From Flavobacterium johnsoniae UW101 (GTDB taxonomy: Bacteria; Bacteroidota; Bacteroidia; Flavobacteriales; Flavobacteriaceae), in contig NC_009441.1 in the NCBI RefSeq assembly GCF_000016645.1, positions 62,001-126,000 of the forward strand: a stretch of DNA of 64,000 nt, given 5' to 3'. The translations under genes were made by a program, and so were the position numbers. Positions 1-8,403 of this stretch are shown one piece after another. How positions within the stretch are numbered: position 1 is the stretch's first letter; every line of letters starts with the position of its first letter. The notes beneath the pieces are model-generated. The model searched no databases and was not told the origin of the DNA. It saw only the letters and a list, made by a program, of their open reading frames with translations.

Positions 1-209
1 TTGAAAACATCACTTTTGTTTCTTTCATGACTATACAGCCGGATCGAAGTGTTATTAATCAATATGTAAAATCGATGGGACAAAAACTACTTCAAAAAAA
101 CAATGAAGTATGGCTTATGGGCAAAATGGTTGAACATATCGACAGAAAAAATTTACCCGAAAGAATCCGAATTTTCGATTCTATGGAAGAAACAATGGAA
201 ACAATTTAA
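1..209 (+). CDS. MerR-family regulator, C-terminal end (probable B12-binding type)
   Basis: The gene begins before the window; 68 residues remain, open from base 3 to the TAA at 207-209. The visible part has a beta-strand (ITFVSFMTI), a helix, a second strand ending in VWLMGK and a closing stretch RIRIFDSMEETMETI. This resembles the end of the Rossmann-like cobalamin domain of CarH/LitR-type MerR proteins, which bind adenosylcobalamin and release DNA in light. The position directly ahead of crtI, in the same direction, fits that role. The DNA-binding domain and the cobalamin His motif lie outside the window, so the assignment rests on the tail and the context. Confidence 0.6.
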   Translation, partial: ENITFVSFMTIQPDRSVINQYVKSMGQKLLQKNNEVWLMGKMVEHIDRKNLPERIRIFDSMEETMETI

Positions 210-246
210 TTGCTTTGTTTAAAGTTTTTGTATATTTGTTAAACAA
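210..246 (+). promoter_or_regulatory. crtI promoter with inverted-repeat operator
   Basis: A Flavobacterium-type promoter is visible: TTG at 210-212, an 18-base spacer, and TATATTTG at 231-238. An inverted repeat TTGTTTAA (215-222), N16, TTAAACAA (239-246) encloses the -7 element and ends one base before the ATG at 247. The arms extend to 9 bp (TTTGTTTAA/TTAAACAAA). The mRNA leader would be very short. A protein bound here would block RNA polymerase. The same repeat with the same spacing lies at 7426-7457. Confidence 0.7.
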
Positions 247-1713
247 ATGACAAAAACAATCTCCATAATAGGATCAGGCTTTTCTTCGTTAGCCGCTTCA
301 TGTTACTTGGCACAACAAGGGAACAAAGTGATTATTTATGAAAAAAATCCAACAATTGGAGGCCGTGCCCGACAATTTAAAAAAGACGGCTTTACATTTG
401 ATATGGGACCAAGCTGGTATTGGATGCCTGATGTTTTTGAACGTTTTTTTCAGGATTTCAACAAAAAACCTTCAGATTATTACGAGCTTGTAAAACTCAA
501 TCCGGCTTATCGGGTTTATTTTGGCATAAATGATTTTATCAGCATTTATGATAATCTTGCAGCAATCAAAAATACATTTGAGGAAATTGAAAAAGGAAGC
601 GGTCAAAAACTTGAAACCTTTATCAATCAGGCCAAAAGCAATTATGACATTGCCATAAAAGATTTGGTATATCGTCCCGGAGTTTCTCCGCTTGAACTGA
701 TTACGAAAGAAACCGCTCTTAAACTCAATCAGTTTTTAGGAAATGTTAGTGCTGATATTCGTAAAAAATTCAAAAACAAAAAACTGATTCAAATTCTTGA
801 ATTTCCGGTTTTGTTTCTCGGTGCCAAACCAACCAAAACACCTTCCTTTTACAATTTTATGAATTATGCCGATTTCGGTCTTGGAACCTGGCATCCTAAA
901 ACGGGAATGTTTGATGTTATTCGCGGCATCGAAAAATTAGCTTTAGAACTTGGCGTAACCATTAAAACCAATTCGCCAATCGAAAAAATAATCGTTGAAG
1001 GCAAAACCGCCACAGGAATTGTTATTAACGGCGAAATCATAAAATCTGATATTATTTTAAGTGGAGCCGATTATCAGCATACCGAGACTTTATTAGAAAA
1101 AGAACATCGCGCTTATTCTGATAATTATTGGGAAAGCCGAATCTTCGCTCCTTCTTCGCTCCTGTTTTTTATTGGTTTCAATAAAAAAATCGAAAACATT
1201 TCGCATCACGCCCTATTTTTTGATACCGATTTTGATCAGCATGCAATTGATATTTATGATAAACCGAAATGGCCAAAAGAACCGTTATTTTATGCCAATT
1301 TTCCATCCAAAACTGATTTGACTTGTGCGCCAGACGGAATGGAAACCGGTTTTTTCTTAATTCCGCTTGCACCCGGAATTGAAGACAATCAATCACTTAG
1401 AGAAGAATATTTCGAAAAGATAATCACTCGTTTTGAACAACTTACCCAGCAAGAAATTAGAAATAACATTATCTTTAAGGAATCATTCTGTAAAAATGAT
1501 TTTGTACAAGATTATAATGCGTACAAAGGAAATGCTTACGGAATGGCCAATACTTTATTACAAACGGCTTTTTTGCGGCCAAAACTGAAAAGCAAAAAAG
1601 TTCGTAACTTATATTTTACAGGACAATTAACTGTTCCCGGCCCAGGTGTTCCCCCTGCGTTAATTTCTGGAAAACTAGCCGCTGAATTAATTCAAAAATC
1701 TTTAAGATCTTAA
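247..1713 (+). CDS. crtI: Phytoene desaturase CrtI
   Basis: This FAD-dependent enzyme introduces double bonds into phytoene to give lycopene or a related polyene at the membrane. The 488-residue length is normal for CrtI. The N-terminus has the dinucleotide-binding fold (IIGSGFSSLAA, then a strand ending in IYEKN and GGRAR), followed by the family stretch FDMGPSWYWMPDVFE. The C-terminus has the second FAD contact, TGQLTVPGPGVPPALISGK. It is the first gene of a crtI-crtB pair with only 4 bases between them, so the two are co-transcribed from the promoter at 210-246. Confidence 0.96.
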   Translation: MTKTISIIGSGFSSLAASCYLAQQGNKVIIYEKNPTIGGRARQFKKDGFTFDMGPSWYWMPDVFERFFQDFNKKPSDYYELVKLNPAYRVYFGINDFISIYDNLAAIKNTFEEIEKGSGQKLETFINQAKSNYDIAIKDLVYRPGVSPLELITKETALKLNQFLGNVSADIRKKFKNKKLIQILEFPVLFLGAKPTKTPSFYNFMNYADFGLGTWHPKTGMFDVIRGIEKLALELGVTIKTNSPIEKIIVEGKTATGIVINGEIIKSDIILSGADYQHTETLLEKEHRAYSDNYWESRIFAPSSLLFFIGFNKKIENISHHALFFDTDFDQHAIDIYDKPKWPKEPLFYANFPSKTDLTCAPDGMETGFFLIPLAPGIEDNQSLREEYFEKIITRFEQLTQQEIRNNIIFKESFCKNDFVQDYNAYKGNAYGMANTLLQTAFLRPKLKSKKVRNLYFTGQLTVPGPGVPPALISGKLAAELIQKSLRS

Positions 1714-1717
1714 AAAA

Positions 1718-2557
1718 ATGAAATCACTATTCGACGCCGTTTCTTTTAAATGCAGTAAGCTGGTTACAAAAAACTACAGCTCTTCTTTCTCGATTGCCGT
1801 AAAAATGCTGTCACCAAGCATTCGCGACGCTATTTACAGCATTTACGGATTTGTTCGTTTTGCCGATGAAATCGTAGATTCTTTTCATGATTATGAAAAA
1901 GAATACCTGATTGATGATTTCGAAAAAGAATATTATAAAGCAATGGAATTAGGAATCAGCTTAAATCCTATCCTGAACTCATTTCAGCATACTGTAAAAG
2001 AATATAACATTACCGACGATTTGGTTCAGGCGTTTTTAAAAAGCATGAAACTCGATTTGATTAAATCAACGTACAATACCCAAACCGAATATGCTGATTA
2101 TATTTACGGCTCTGCGGATGTTGTGGGTTTAATGTGCCTGAAGGTTTTTGTTTCAGGAAAAGAACAAAAATACGAGCAGTTAAAAGAAGAAGCCATGCGT
2201 TTAGGATCTGCCTTTCAGAAAGTCAATTTTTTGAGAGATTTAAAAGATGACAGCACGATTTTGAACCGGGCCTATTTTCCTGGAATCAACCTCAGCAATT
2301 TTAATGAAGATTCAAAAGAGCAGATTATCAAAGAAATTGAAGAAGATTTCCGTATTGCCTATCAGGGAATTGTAAAACTGCCAATCGAAGCCAAGTTTGG
2401 AGTTTATACAGCTTATGTGTATTATAAAAAACTACTCAAAAAACTAAAAAATACGCCGTCGCATGAAATTGGAAATGCCAGAATCAGGGTTTCTAATTAT
2501 ACAAAAGCCGGACTTTTGGCGCAGTCGTTTGTTACTTATAAGCTAAAACTGGTTTAA
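1718..2557 (+). CDS. crtB: Phytoene synthase CrtB
   Basis: It condenses two geranylgeranyl diphosphates head to head into phytoene, the first committed step of C40 carotenoids. The 279 residues are typical of bacterial CrtB. Both metal-binding Asp motifs of the squalene/phytoene synthase family are present: FADEIVD at residues 48-54 and NFLRDLKDD at about 170-178. The YSSSFSIAVKML stretch near residue 20 is the usual substrate-flap region. It follows crtI directly and shares its transcript. Product supply for CrtI and adjacency make the pair functionally coherent. Confidence 0.96.
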   Translation: MKSLFDAVSFKCSKLVTKNYSSSFSIAVKMLSPSIRDAIYSIYGFVRFADEIVDSFHDYEKEYLIDDFEKEYYKAMELGISLNPILNSFQHTVKEYNITDDLVQAFLKSMKLDLIKSTYNTQTEYADYIYGSADVVGLMCLKVFVSGKEQKYEQLKEEAMRLGSAFQKVNFLRDLKDDSTILNRAYFPGINLSNFNEDSKEQIIKEIEEDFRIAYQGIVKLPIEAKFGVYTAYVYYKKLLKKLKNTPSHEIGNARIRVSNYTKAGLLAQSFVTYKLKLV

Positions 2558-2579
2558 TTTTATATTAAGCAGCCAACAG

Positions 2580-2683
2580 TTTGTCATCCTGAGCGAAGTC
2601 GAAGGATCGGTAGAAGCTCGACAAAGATTGTATTATCGTTACGGAGTTACTTGCGATCCTTCGACTTCGCTCAGGATGACAAA
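2580..2683. repeat. Long perfect inverted repeat (hairpin element)
   Basis: Two 30-base arms at 2580-2609 and 2654-2683 are exact reverse complements and enclose a 44-base loop. The arms begin TTTGTCATCCTGAGCGAAG. The element fills most of the gap between crtB and crtZ. A homologous element with different arm sequence but the same size lies at 44116-44220; the loops of both contain ACAAAGATT and end in CTTGCGA. It is an extragenic repeat. It could also act as a transcription attenuator between crtB and crtZ. Confidence 0.9.
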
Positions 2684-2792
2684 ACGAGAAAATCGGGGAC
2701 TGAAAAAAATATTCATTAGAGTCAATCTTTTATAATCTAAAGCTAAACTCAAAGGAAATAAAGTCATAATTTTAATTTACAACATTTATAAA

Positions 2793-3233
2793 ATGATTTC
2801 TTTTTTAATTTTTATAGGCGTTTTTCTGTTTATGGAATGTGTTACCTGGCTTACACACAAATATGTAATGCACGGTTTTATGTGGTATTTTCATTCTGAC
2901 CACCATCAGCCGAAATACGAGGATACTTTTGAGCGCAACGACATTTTCTTTGTCATTTTTGCCATTCCGAGTATTCTCTTATTTTATTTTGGTGTTCAGG
3001 GCGGATTCAATTATTTGTTTTTCATTGCCTGCGGTGTTACGCTTTACGGAGCCTGTTACTTTTTAATTCATGATGTATTGATTCATCAGCGTTTTAAATG
3101 GTTTAAGAACACTAAAAACAAATACCTTATTGCACTCAGAAAAGCTCATAAAATACACCATAAACATTTAGGGAAAGAAAAAGGAGAATGTTTCGGAATG
3201 TTGTTTGTACCATTTAAGTATTATAAAATGTAA
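2793..3233 (+). CDS. crtZ: Beta-carotene hydroxylase CrtZ (fatty acid hydroxylase family)
   Basis: A non-haem di-iron membrane enzyme that hydroxylates the beta-ionone rings of beta-carotene to give zeaxanthin. The 146-residue protein carries the histidine clusters of the family: HKYVMH (22-27), HSDHH (34-38), HDVLIHQR and HKIHHKH near the C-terminus. Hydrophobic helices occupy residues 2-20 and the middle of the protein. It lies downstream of crtB but is separated by the hairpin element at 2580-2683. No lycopene cyclase, which must act before it, is present in this window. Confidence 0.93.
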   Translation: MISFLIFIGVFLFMECVTWLTHKYVMHGFMWYFHSDHHQPKYEDTFERNDIFFVIFAIPSILLFYFGVQGGFNYLFFIACGVTLYGACYFLIHDVLIHQRFKWFKNTKNKYLIALRKAHKIHHKHLGKEKGECFGMLFVPFKYYKM

Positions 3234-3264
3234 CTTGATTAGTAACATTTACAACAACTGATTT

Positions 3265-3774
3265 ATGAAATTATACAAAATAGCAACCGTTCAATATGTA
3301 AATGCCAGCGTTGAAGACTGCTGGGATTTTTTCTCCAGTCCAAAAAACCTGCAGACCATTACGCTTGATAACATGAATTTTGAAATTAAAGATTTTGACG
3401 ATAAACGAATGTATCACGGACAAATTATAACCTATACTTTAAGGCCGCTTTTAGGAATTAAAATTTCCTGGGTTACCGAAATTACAGCTTGTAAAGAAAA
3501 CGAATATTTTATCGATGTACAGCGTTTTGGCCCGTACAAATTATGGCATCACAAACACTTTTTTGAAAAAACTGCCGATGGCGGCACCAAAATGACTGAC
3601 ATAGTACACTACGCACTTCCGCTTGGAATTTTGGGAAGATTAATGAATCTGTTAGTAGTAAAAAATAAGTTGAAAACTATTTTCGATTTCCGTCATAACA
3701 AAATCGAAGAATTGTTTAATTCAAAATCACAGCCAAAGATTATTCAAATTAACGCAGAGCAAAAAAGTATATAA
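3265..3774 (+). CDS. SRPBCC-family ligand-binding protein
   Basis: The 169-residue protein has the START-like SRPBCC fold as judged by its opening (KIATVQYVNASVEDCWDFFSSPKNLQTIT), alternating beta-strands and the closing helix around LMNLLVVKNKLKTIFDFRHNKIEELF. Such proteins bind hydrophobic ligands in a cavity. The gene starts 31 bases after crtZ and precedes the photolyase, an arrangement common in flavobacterial light-protection clusters. The ligand is unknown; a carotenoid or isoprenoid link is only inference from context. Confidence 0.8.
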   Translation: MKLYKIATVQYVNASVEDCWDFFSSPKNLQTITLDNMNFEIKDFDDKRMYHGQIITYTLRPLLGIKISWVTEITACKENEYFIDVQRFGPYKLWHHKHFFEKTADGGTKMTDIVHYALPLGILGRLMNLLVVKNKLKTIFDFRHNKIEELFNSKSQPKIIQINAEQKSI

Positions 3775-3786
3775 TTTTTTATTTTT

Positions 3787-3922
3787 TAAACACATAGAGA
3801 CATAGTTTTCATTGCGCAGAAAAAGGCGTTTCACTTATCAAAAATACACATAGCTATGTGTTAGAAACCAGTTTCTTTGTTCTTCTGCAAGAAAAAATAA
3901 AATCTATGTTTCTATGTGTTTA
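3787..3922. mobile_element. MITE-like element A (short relative of the 24616 element)
   Basis: Terminal inverted repeats at 3787-3805 and 3904-3922 read TAAACACATAGAGACATAG and, on the opposite strand, TAAACACATAGAAACATAG (one mismatch). The 136-base element has no gene. Inside it are a 16-base palindrome ACACATAGCTATGTGT (3846-3861), the block AAAGGCGTTTCACTT and the near-palindrome GAAACCAGTTTC. The last two blocks recur in element B at 10343-10488. The right end touches the upstream region of the photolyase gene. Confidence 0.8.
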
Positions 3923-3966
3923 GAATTATTCACAATACAAAATACTCGTCAAGCGAAAACTACACA

Positions 3967-5262
3967 ATGACAAAACAAAAAGTTTCTTTTTTCTGGTTTA
4001 GACGTGATTTGCGTTTAGAAGACAATACCGGATTATTTCATGCTTTACAATCTGATCTTCCTGTAATTCCTTTATTTATTTTTGATGAAGATATTCTGGA
4101 CAATCTGCCTAAAAACGATGCAAGAGTCAGCTTTATATATGATTCACTTCAAAAAATAAACAATGAATTAAACACTTTTGAATCTTCAATTTTAATTAAA
4201 AAAGGAAAAACCACAGCAGTTTGGAAATCACTTCTTTCTGAATTTGACATTCAAAACGTATTCTTCAATAAAGATTACGAACCGTTTGCAATTAAACGCG
4301 ACACGGCAATTTGTTCTCTTTTAAAAGAAAATAACGTCGAATGTTTTTCATTTAAAGATCATGTAATCTTTGAAGAAAAAGAAATCACAAAAGCCGACGG
4401 AAGTCCCTACACCGTTTATACTCCATATAAAAATAAATGGCTTGAAAAATATCACTTTCTAGGAACAGTTCCTGAATGTGACTCAAGCTCGATGCATTCA
4501 AATTTTGCGAAAACCAAATTCTCATTTCCTGATTTGACGGAAATTGGTTTTAAAAGAAGCACTATAAAAGTCCTGCCTCACAACTTAACACAAATTGCCA
4601 ATTATAAAGAAACACGCGATTTTCCTGCTTTAGACAGTACCTCTTACCTTTCGCCGCATTTACGTTTTGGTACTGTAAGCATTCGCAAACTGGTAAACTG
4701 GGCAAATCGAAAAAATCAAACTTTTTTAAGTGAACTAATCTGGAGAGAGTTCTTTATTCAGATTCTTTTTAGTTTTCCGAATTGCGTAAACCATAATTTT
4801 AAATCGGCTTATGACGGAATTCAATGGCGAAACAACGAAGAAGATTTCAAACGCTGGTGTTCTGGAAACACAGGGTATCCAATGGTCGATGCAGGAATGC
4901 GTCAGCTTAACGAAACGGGTTATATGCACAATCGCGTTCGTATGGTTGTGGCGAGTTTTTTATGCAAACATTTATTAATTAACTGGCAATGGGGCGAAGC
5001 TTATTTTGCCGAAAAATTACTAGATTTTGAATTGGCTTCAAACGTAGGAAACTGGCAGTGGGCAGCAGGAACTGGCTGTGATGCTGCGCCTTATTTCAGA
5101 GTTTTTAATCCCGAAATCCAACAAAAGAAATTTGACGAAAAAGGGGAATATATCCGCAAATGGATTCCAGAATTTGATTTTGGCTACGCAGAACCAATGG
5201 TAGATCATGCTTTTGCAAGAGATCGTACGATTGCAACTTACAAAGCGGGGATTTTGAAATAG
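3967..5262 (+). CDS. phrB: Deoxyribodipyrimidine photolyase (cryptochrome/photolyase family)
   Basis: It uses blue light and FADH- to split cyclobutane pyrimidine dimers. At 431 residues it matches class I CPD photolyases. The N-terminal antenna domain opens with FFWFRRDLRLEDN. The FAD-binding C-terminal half has the diagnostic segments LIWREFFIQILF, GYPMVDAGMRQL, GYMHNRVRMVVASFL and NWQWAAGTGCDAAPYFR. The start at 3967 is preferred over an in-frame ATG at 3916 because that extension would be encoded by the end of repeat element A. Neighbouring carotenoid genes suggest light-induced co-regulation. A cryptochrome role cannot be excluded by eye. Confidence 0.9.
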   Translation: MTKQKVSFFWFRRDLRLEDNTGLFHALQSDLPVIPLFIFDEDILDNLPKNDARVSFIYDSLQKINNELNTFESSILIKKGKTTAVWKSLLSEFDIQNVFFNKDYEPFAIKRDTAICSLLKENNVECFSFKDHVIFEEKEITKADGSPYTVYTPYKNKWLEKYHFLGTVPECDSSSMHSNFAKTKFSFPDLTEIGFKRSTIKVLPHNLTQIANYKETRDFPALDSTSYLSPHLRFGTVSIRKLVNWANRKNQTFLSELIWREFFIQILFSFPNCVNHNFKSAYDGIQWRNNEEDFKRWCSGNTGYPMVDAGMRQLNETGYMHNRVRMVVASFLCKHLLINWQWGEAYFAEKLLDFELASNVGNWQWAAGTGCDAAPYFRVFNPEIQQKKFDEKGEYIRKWIPEFDFGYAEPMVDHAFARDRTIATYKAGILK

Positions 5263-5353
5263 GTTTGTTTTGTTTCAAGTTTCCGGTTTTTACTGAACGC
5301 TTAATTTTTGTTTCACGCAGATTTGGCAGATTGAGCAGATTTATACTCATTTT

Positions 5354-5426
5354 TGCCATCTTGGGGAACGAAGCAGCCACATATCAAAATTATGCTTCAT
5401 GAGATTGCTTCGTTCCTCGCAATGAC
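5354..5426. repeat. Degenerate inverted repeat (GTCATTGCGAGG type)
   Basis: The right arm at 5402-5426 reads, on the minus strand, GTCATTGCGAGGAACGAAGC and onward. The left arm at 5354-5378 keeps the core GGGGAACGAAGCAGCC with several mismatches. Between them is a short loop. The right arm ends on the stop codon of the ABC1 gene. It resembles the other GTCAT-initiated hairpin elements of the window but is decayed. Just upstream (about 5309-5345) is a fragment of another low-complexity family with repeated GCAGATT. Confidence 0.6.
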
Positions 5427-6730
5427 TAATACTTCAAATAATTCTCAACCACGATTTTAGCTTTCAAATCGAACATTAAATTATAAAGTCCGAAGAAAGT
5501 GCGGTTCATGTAGATAAAATGTTTAGAACCACGATTTCCGTTCATTTTTTTCAGATTGGTATCTTCCGAGAAACGTTTTCCTAATTCGGCGATAGCGTTA
5601 AAAAAAGTTTCATCGGCAAAATCGAAAGTTTCGTTTTGGAAAGGTCTTGTAAAAAGCGACAACAAATCATGAAACATATCTGTAAAATATTCTACTTCTG
5701 CCGGCGTATCGTCTGGACGAAGTATTTCTAATTCGAATAACTTTTTATTAAACAGCATTTCATCTGTAATCACATTTTTGTTGATTAACTCAAAATAGGG
5801 TGTGTAAAACTCCTCCGGAATTTGTTTCATACAGCCAAAATCCAAAGCAATTAACTGATTTTGATCGTTAACCAAGAAATTTCCCGGATGCGGATCGGCA
5901 TGAACTTTTCGAAGAACATGAATTTGGTACATATAAAAATCCCAAAGCGCCTGCCCTATTTTATCGCCCACTTCCTGATCTGTATTTTTAGCTGTAAATT
6001 CAGAAAGATGAATTCCTGTCATCCAATCCATCGTAATGATTTTCTCTGATGAAAACTCTGGATAATAATTCGGGAAAATGATATTTTCTATTTTACCGCA
6101 GGCATCAACTACTTCCTGACTTTGTTTTAATTCAAGCAAATAGTTAGTTTCTTCGATTAGTTTGTCTTCAACTTCTTTAAAATATTTATCAGAATCTTTT
6201 CCCTGCAGGTTAAACATTCGAATTGCAATTGGTTTTACCAAAGCCAAATCTGAAGAAATACTATTTGCAACACCTGGATATTGAATTTTAACGGCTAGTT
6301 TTTTATCATTTTTCTTAGCCAGATGTACCTGACCAATACTCGCTGCGTTTACCGAATTTGGATTGAATTCGTCAAAAATTTCATAAGGTGTTTTTCCAAA
6401 ATTGCTTTTAAAAGTTTTTAAAACCAAAGGTGCAGAAAGCGGCGGAACAGAAAACTGCGACAAAGAGAATTTCTCTACATAAGCCTGAGGCAGAAAATTC
6501 TTGTCCATACTTAACATCTGCGCGACTTTAAGTGCACTTCCTTTTAAGCTTTTTAGTCCGTCGTAAATATCTTCGGCGTTATTTTCGTTTAATTTATCTC
6601 GGGTCAAATCTGGATTTACTACTTTTTCGGCATAATGCTTAATGTAGTTTACTCCAATTTTTGCTCCGGTTTGAACCAGTTTTCCGGCTCTTTCTATTTT
6701 TGAAGTTGGAATATAATCGATCGTTTTCAT
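5426..6730 (-). CDS. ABC1/AarF (UbiB-like) atypical kinase
   Basis: The 434-residue protein is an ABC1/ADCK/UbiB family member. It has the family's KxGQ-type signature region as LKGSALKVAQMLS (about 62-74), the Ala-rich nucleotide loop AASIGQVHLA, the VAIK-like lysine in LAVKIQYPG, the catalytic-loop HADPHPGNFLV and the metal-binding IALDFGCMK. Relatives support isoprenoid lipid or quinone metabolism through ATPase activity. It overlaps the upstream TetR gene by 4 bases (ATGA), so the two are translationally coupled. Its position beside carotenoid and photolyase genes suggests membrane isoprenoid protection, which is inference. Confidence 0.88.
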   Translation of the reverse strand: MKTIDYIPTSKIERAGKLVQTGAKIGVNYIKHYAEKVVNPDLTRDKLNENNAEDIYDGLKSLKGSALKVAQMLSMDKNFLPQAYVEKFSLSQFSVPPLSAPLVLKTFKSNFGKTPYEIFDEFNPNSVNAASIGQVHLAKKNDKKLAVKIQYPGVANSISSDLALVKPIAIRMFNLQGKDSDKYFKEVEDKLIEETNYLLELKQSQEVVDACGKIENIIFPNYYPEFSSEKIITMDWMTGIHLSEFTAKNTDQEVGDKIGQALWDFYMYQIHVLRKVHADPHPGNFLVNDQNQLIALDFGCMKQIPEEFYTPYFELINKNVITDEMLFNKKLFELEILRPDDTPAEVEYFTDMFHDLLSLFTRPFQNETFDFADETFFNAIAELGKRFSEDTNLKKMNGNRGSKHFIYMNRTFFGLYNLMFDLKAKIVVENYLKY

Positions 6731-7389
6731 TGTCTGCTGTGTATTTTTTCTTTAAATAGAAATTTTCCAAAATCTATTAAATGATTCATTGGCGCTACAT
6801 TCATTAATTCAAATGAAGCATTAACTGATTTTTCGATAAAAATGTCTGTCTTTTCAAATCCGGCCGATTCGTCTTCCATCCAGAATTTAATCGTCAGCAT
6901 TAATTGCAGCCAAGCCGATTCCTGAACTGCTTTTTCCTGAAATTTCTGAAATTTTTCCTGTTCCAGTCTGTAATCATCAGTCAGGATTTCTGAAACATAA
7001 TTTTTAAAGCTTTCGCGAAGCGTAGTCAGCTGTACAAAATTTTTGAGCGGATTTCTGTCTGCTTTAAGCGTCTGCAAAACATAACTTCTGTTTGCTGTTA
7101 AAACTTCGAAGAAAGTAAAATAGAAACTCAGCATTTTATTCTTCATATCATACTGCTGATATTCTTCATTTGTGTGAAGTAAATTGACTGTGTTTTCAAA
7201 AAACAGTCGGAATATTTCTTTTTCTAAACCTTCAAGTGTTCCAAAAAAGGAATAAAAATCGGCTTCGGTAAAATCATTTTCTTTAGCAAAATGATAAACC
7301 GATTTTGGTTTTTGGTCTTTTTCTAAAACGTGATCCATATATAGTGAAACGATTTCATCTTTGGTAATTACCTTTTTTTTAGCCGCCAT
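6727..7389 (-). CDS. TetR/AcrR-family transcriptional regulator
   Basis: The 220-residue protein has an N-terminal helix-turn-helix of TetR type (about residues 8-55, including VYHFAKENDFTEADFYSFFGTLEGLEKEIF) and an all-helical C-terminal domain. It is the first gene of a two-gene unit with the ABC1 kinase and diverges from the epimerase at 7488. The shared intergenic region carries an inverted repeat (7426-7457) that could be its own operator. The ligand is unknown. Confidence 0.8.
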   Translation of the reverse strand: MAAKKKVITKDEIVSLYMDHVLEKDQKPKSVYHFAKENDFTEADFYSFFGTLEGLEKEIFRLFFENTVNLLHTNEEYQQYDMKNKMLSFYFTFFEVLTANRSYVLQTLKADRNPLKNFVQLTTLRESFKNYVSEILTDDYRLEQEKFQKFQEKAVQESAWLQLMLTIKFWMEDESAGFEKTDIFIEKSVNASFELMNVAPMNHLIDFGKFLFKEKIHSRQ

Positions 7390-7412
7390 TTTATTAAAAT
7401 TTAGAATTTGCC

Positions 7413-7458
7413 ATAAAGGTAAACATTGTTTAAGTACCTTTACTTATCCTTAAACAAT
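7413..7458. promoter_or_regulatory. Divergent promoters with TTGTTTAA-N16-TTAAACAA operator
   Basis: Two -7 elements face away from each other: TACCTTTA on the minus strand (7414-7421, for the TetR/ABC1 unit) and TACCTTTA on the plus strand (7435-7442, for the epimerase). They are only 13 bases apart, so both cannot be occupied at once. The inverted repeat ATTGTTTAAG (7425-7434) and CTTAAACAAT (7449-7458) has its left arm exactly between the boxes and its right arm at the expected plus-strand start site. It is the same operator, with the same N16 core spacing, as at crtI. Confidence 0.65.
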
Positions 7459-7487
7459 ATACACTGTTAAATATATTATAAACTATT

Positions 7488-8399
7488 ATGGCTCAAAATG
7501 TTCTACTAACAGGCGGAAGCGGTTTTATTGGAAGTTACCTCACAAATCTTCTTATTGGAGCCGGATTTACTGTATCAATTTTGAGTAGAAACAAAAAAGA
7601 AAACACGGATACAGTTACTTATTATAAATGGAATTTAGATAAGGACTATATTGAAGAAGAAGCGGTCCTTAATGCTGATTTTATAATTCATTTAGCCGGA
7701 GAAGGAATAGTTGAAAAACGCTGGACAAAAAAACGAAAAAAAGCGATTATAGACAGTCGTGTAAAACCTATCGATTTAATTTTTTCTGTTTTAGAAAAAA
7801 ACAATAAAAAGCTGAATGGTTTTATATCAGCTTCGGCAATTGGAATTTATGGCGCAGTAACAAGTCATAAAGTTTGTACAGAAGAAACACCGCCTGCAGA
7901 TGATTTTTTAGGAACCACTTGTCAGATATGGGAAAATGCGTCTGAAAAAATTGAAAAATTAGGAATTCGAACTGTAAAAATCAGAACCGGGATTGTTTTA
8001 GGTAAAGATGAAGGTTTTTTAAAAAAACTGAATCCGAGTTTTAAGTCTGGTTTTGGCGCTGCATTAGGAACCGGAAAGCAATATCTGCCATGGATTCATA
8101 TTGAAGATTTATGCCAGATTTATTGCAAAGCGATTACAGATGACCAAATGCATGGCCCGTACAATGCTGCTGTTACTGATAATACAACTAATGCTAGATT
8201 TTCCAGATTATTAGCTTCATTATACGGATATGCAATATGGCTTCCCAAAGTTCCTCCTTTTGTTTTGAGAATTGTTTTAGGCGAAATGAGCAAAGCTGTT
8301 TTAGAAGGTCAAAGAGTGTCATCCGAAAAAATACAAAGAACAGGTTTTGAATTTCAATTTACAGATTTAGAAAAAGCATTAATAAGCTGTATTCATTAA
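7488..8399 (+). CDS. TIGR01777-family SDR epimerase-like protein
   Basis: The 303-residue protein is an atypical extended short-chain dehydrogenase. The NAD(P) loop is LLTGGSGFIGSYL at residues 6-18. Family landmarks include HLAGEGIVEKRWTKKRKKAIIDSRV, FISASAIGIYG and the C-terminal stretch PPFVLRIVLGEMSKAVLEGQRV (DUF1731 region). The substrate of this family is not established. It is divergent from the TetR gene and shares the operator at 7425-7458. Homologues often sit in flavobacterial light-response clusters with photolyase genes. Confidence 0.88.
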   Translation: MAQNVLLTGGSGFIGSYLTNLLIGAGFTVSILSRNKKENTDTVTYYKWNLDKDYIEEEAVLNADFIIHLAGEGIVEKRWTKKRKKAIIDSRVKPIDLIFSVLEKNNKKLNGFISASAIGIYGAVTSHKVCTEETPPADDFLGTTCQIWENASEKIEKLGIRTVKIRTGIVLGKDEGFLKKLNPSFKSGFGAALGTGKQYLPWIHIEDLCQIYCKAITDDQMHGPYNAAVTDNTTNARFSRLLASLYGYAIWLPKVPPFVLRIVLGEMSKAVLEGQRVSSEKIQRTGFEFQFTDLEKALISCIH

Positions 8400-8403
8400 A
8401 GTT

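Noticed and set aside
5861..6049. Open frames on the strand opposite to long genes (for example inside the ABC1, rmuC, SDR and btuF genes)
   Set aside because: They lie fully inside well-identified genes, have odd composition and match no family; they are chance antisense frames.
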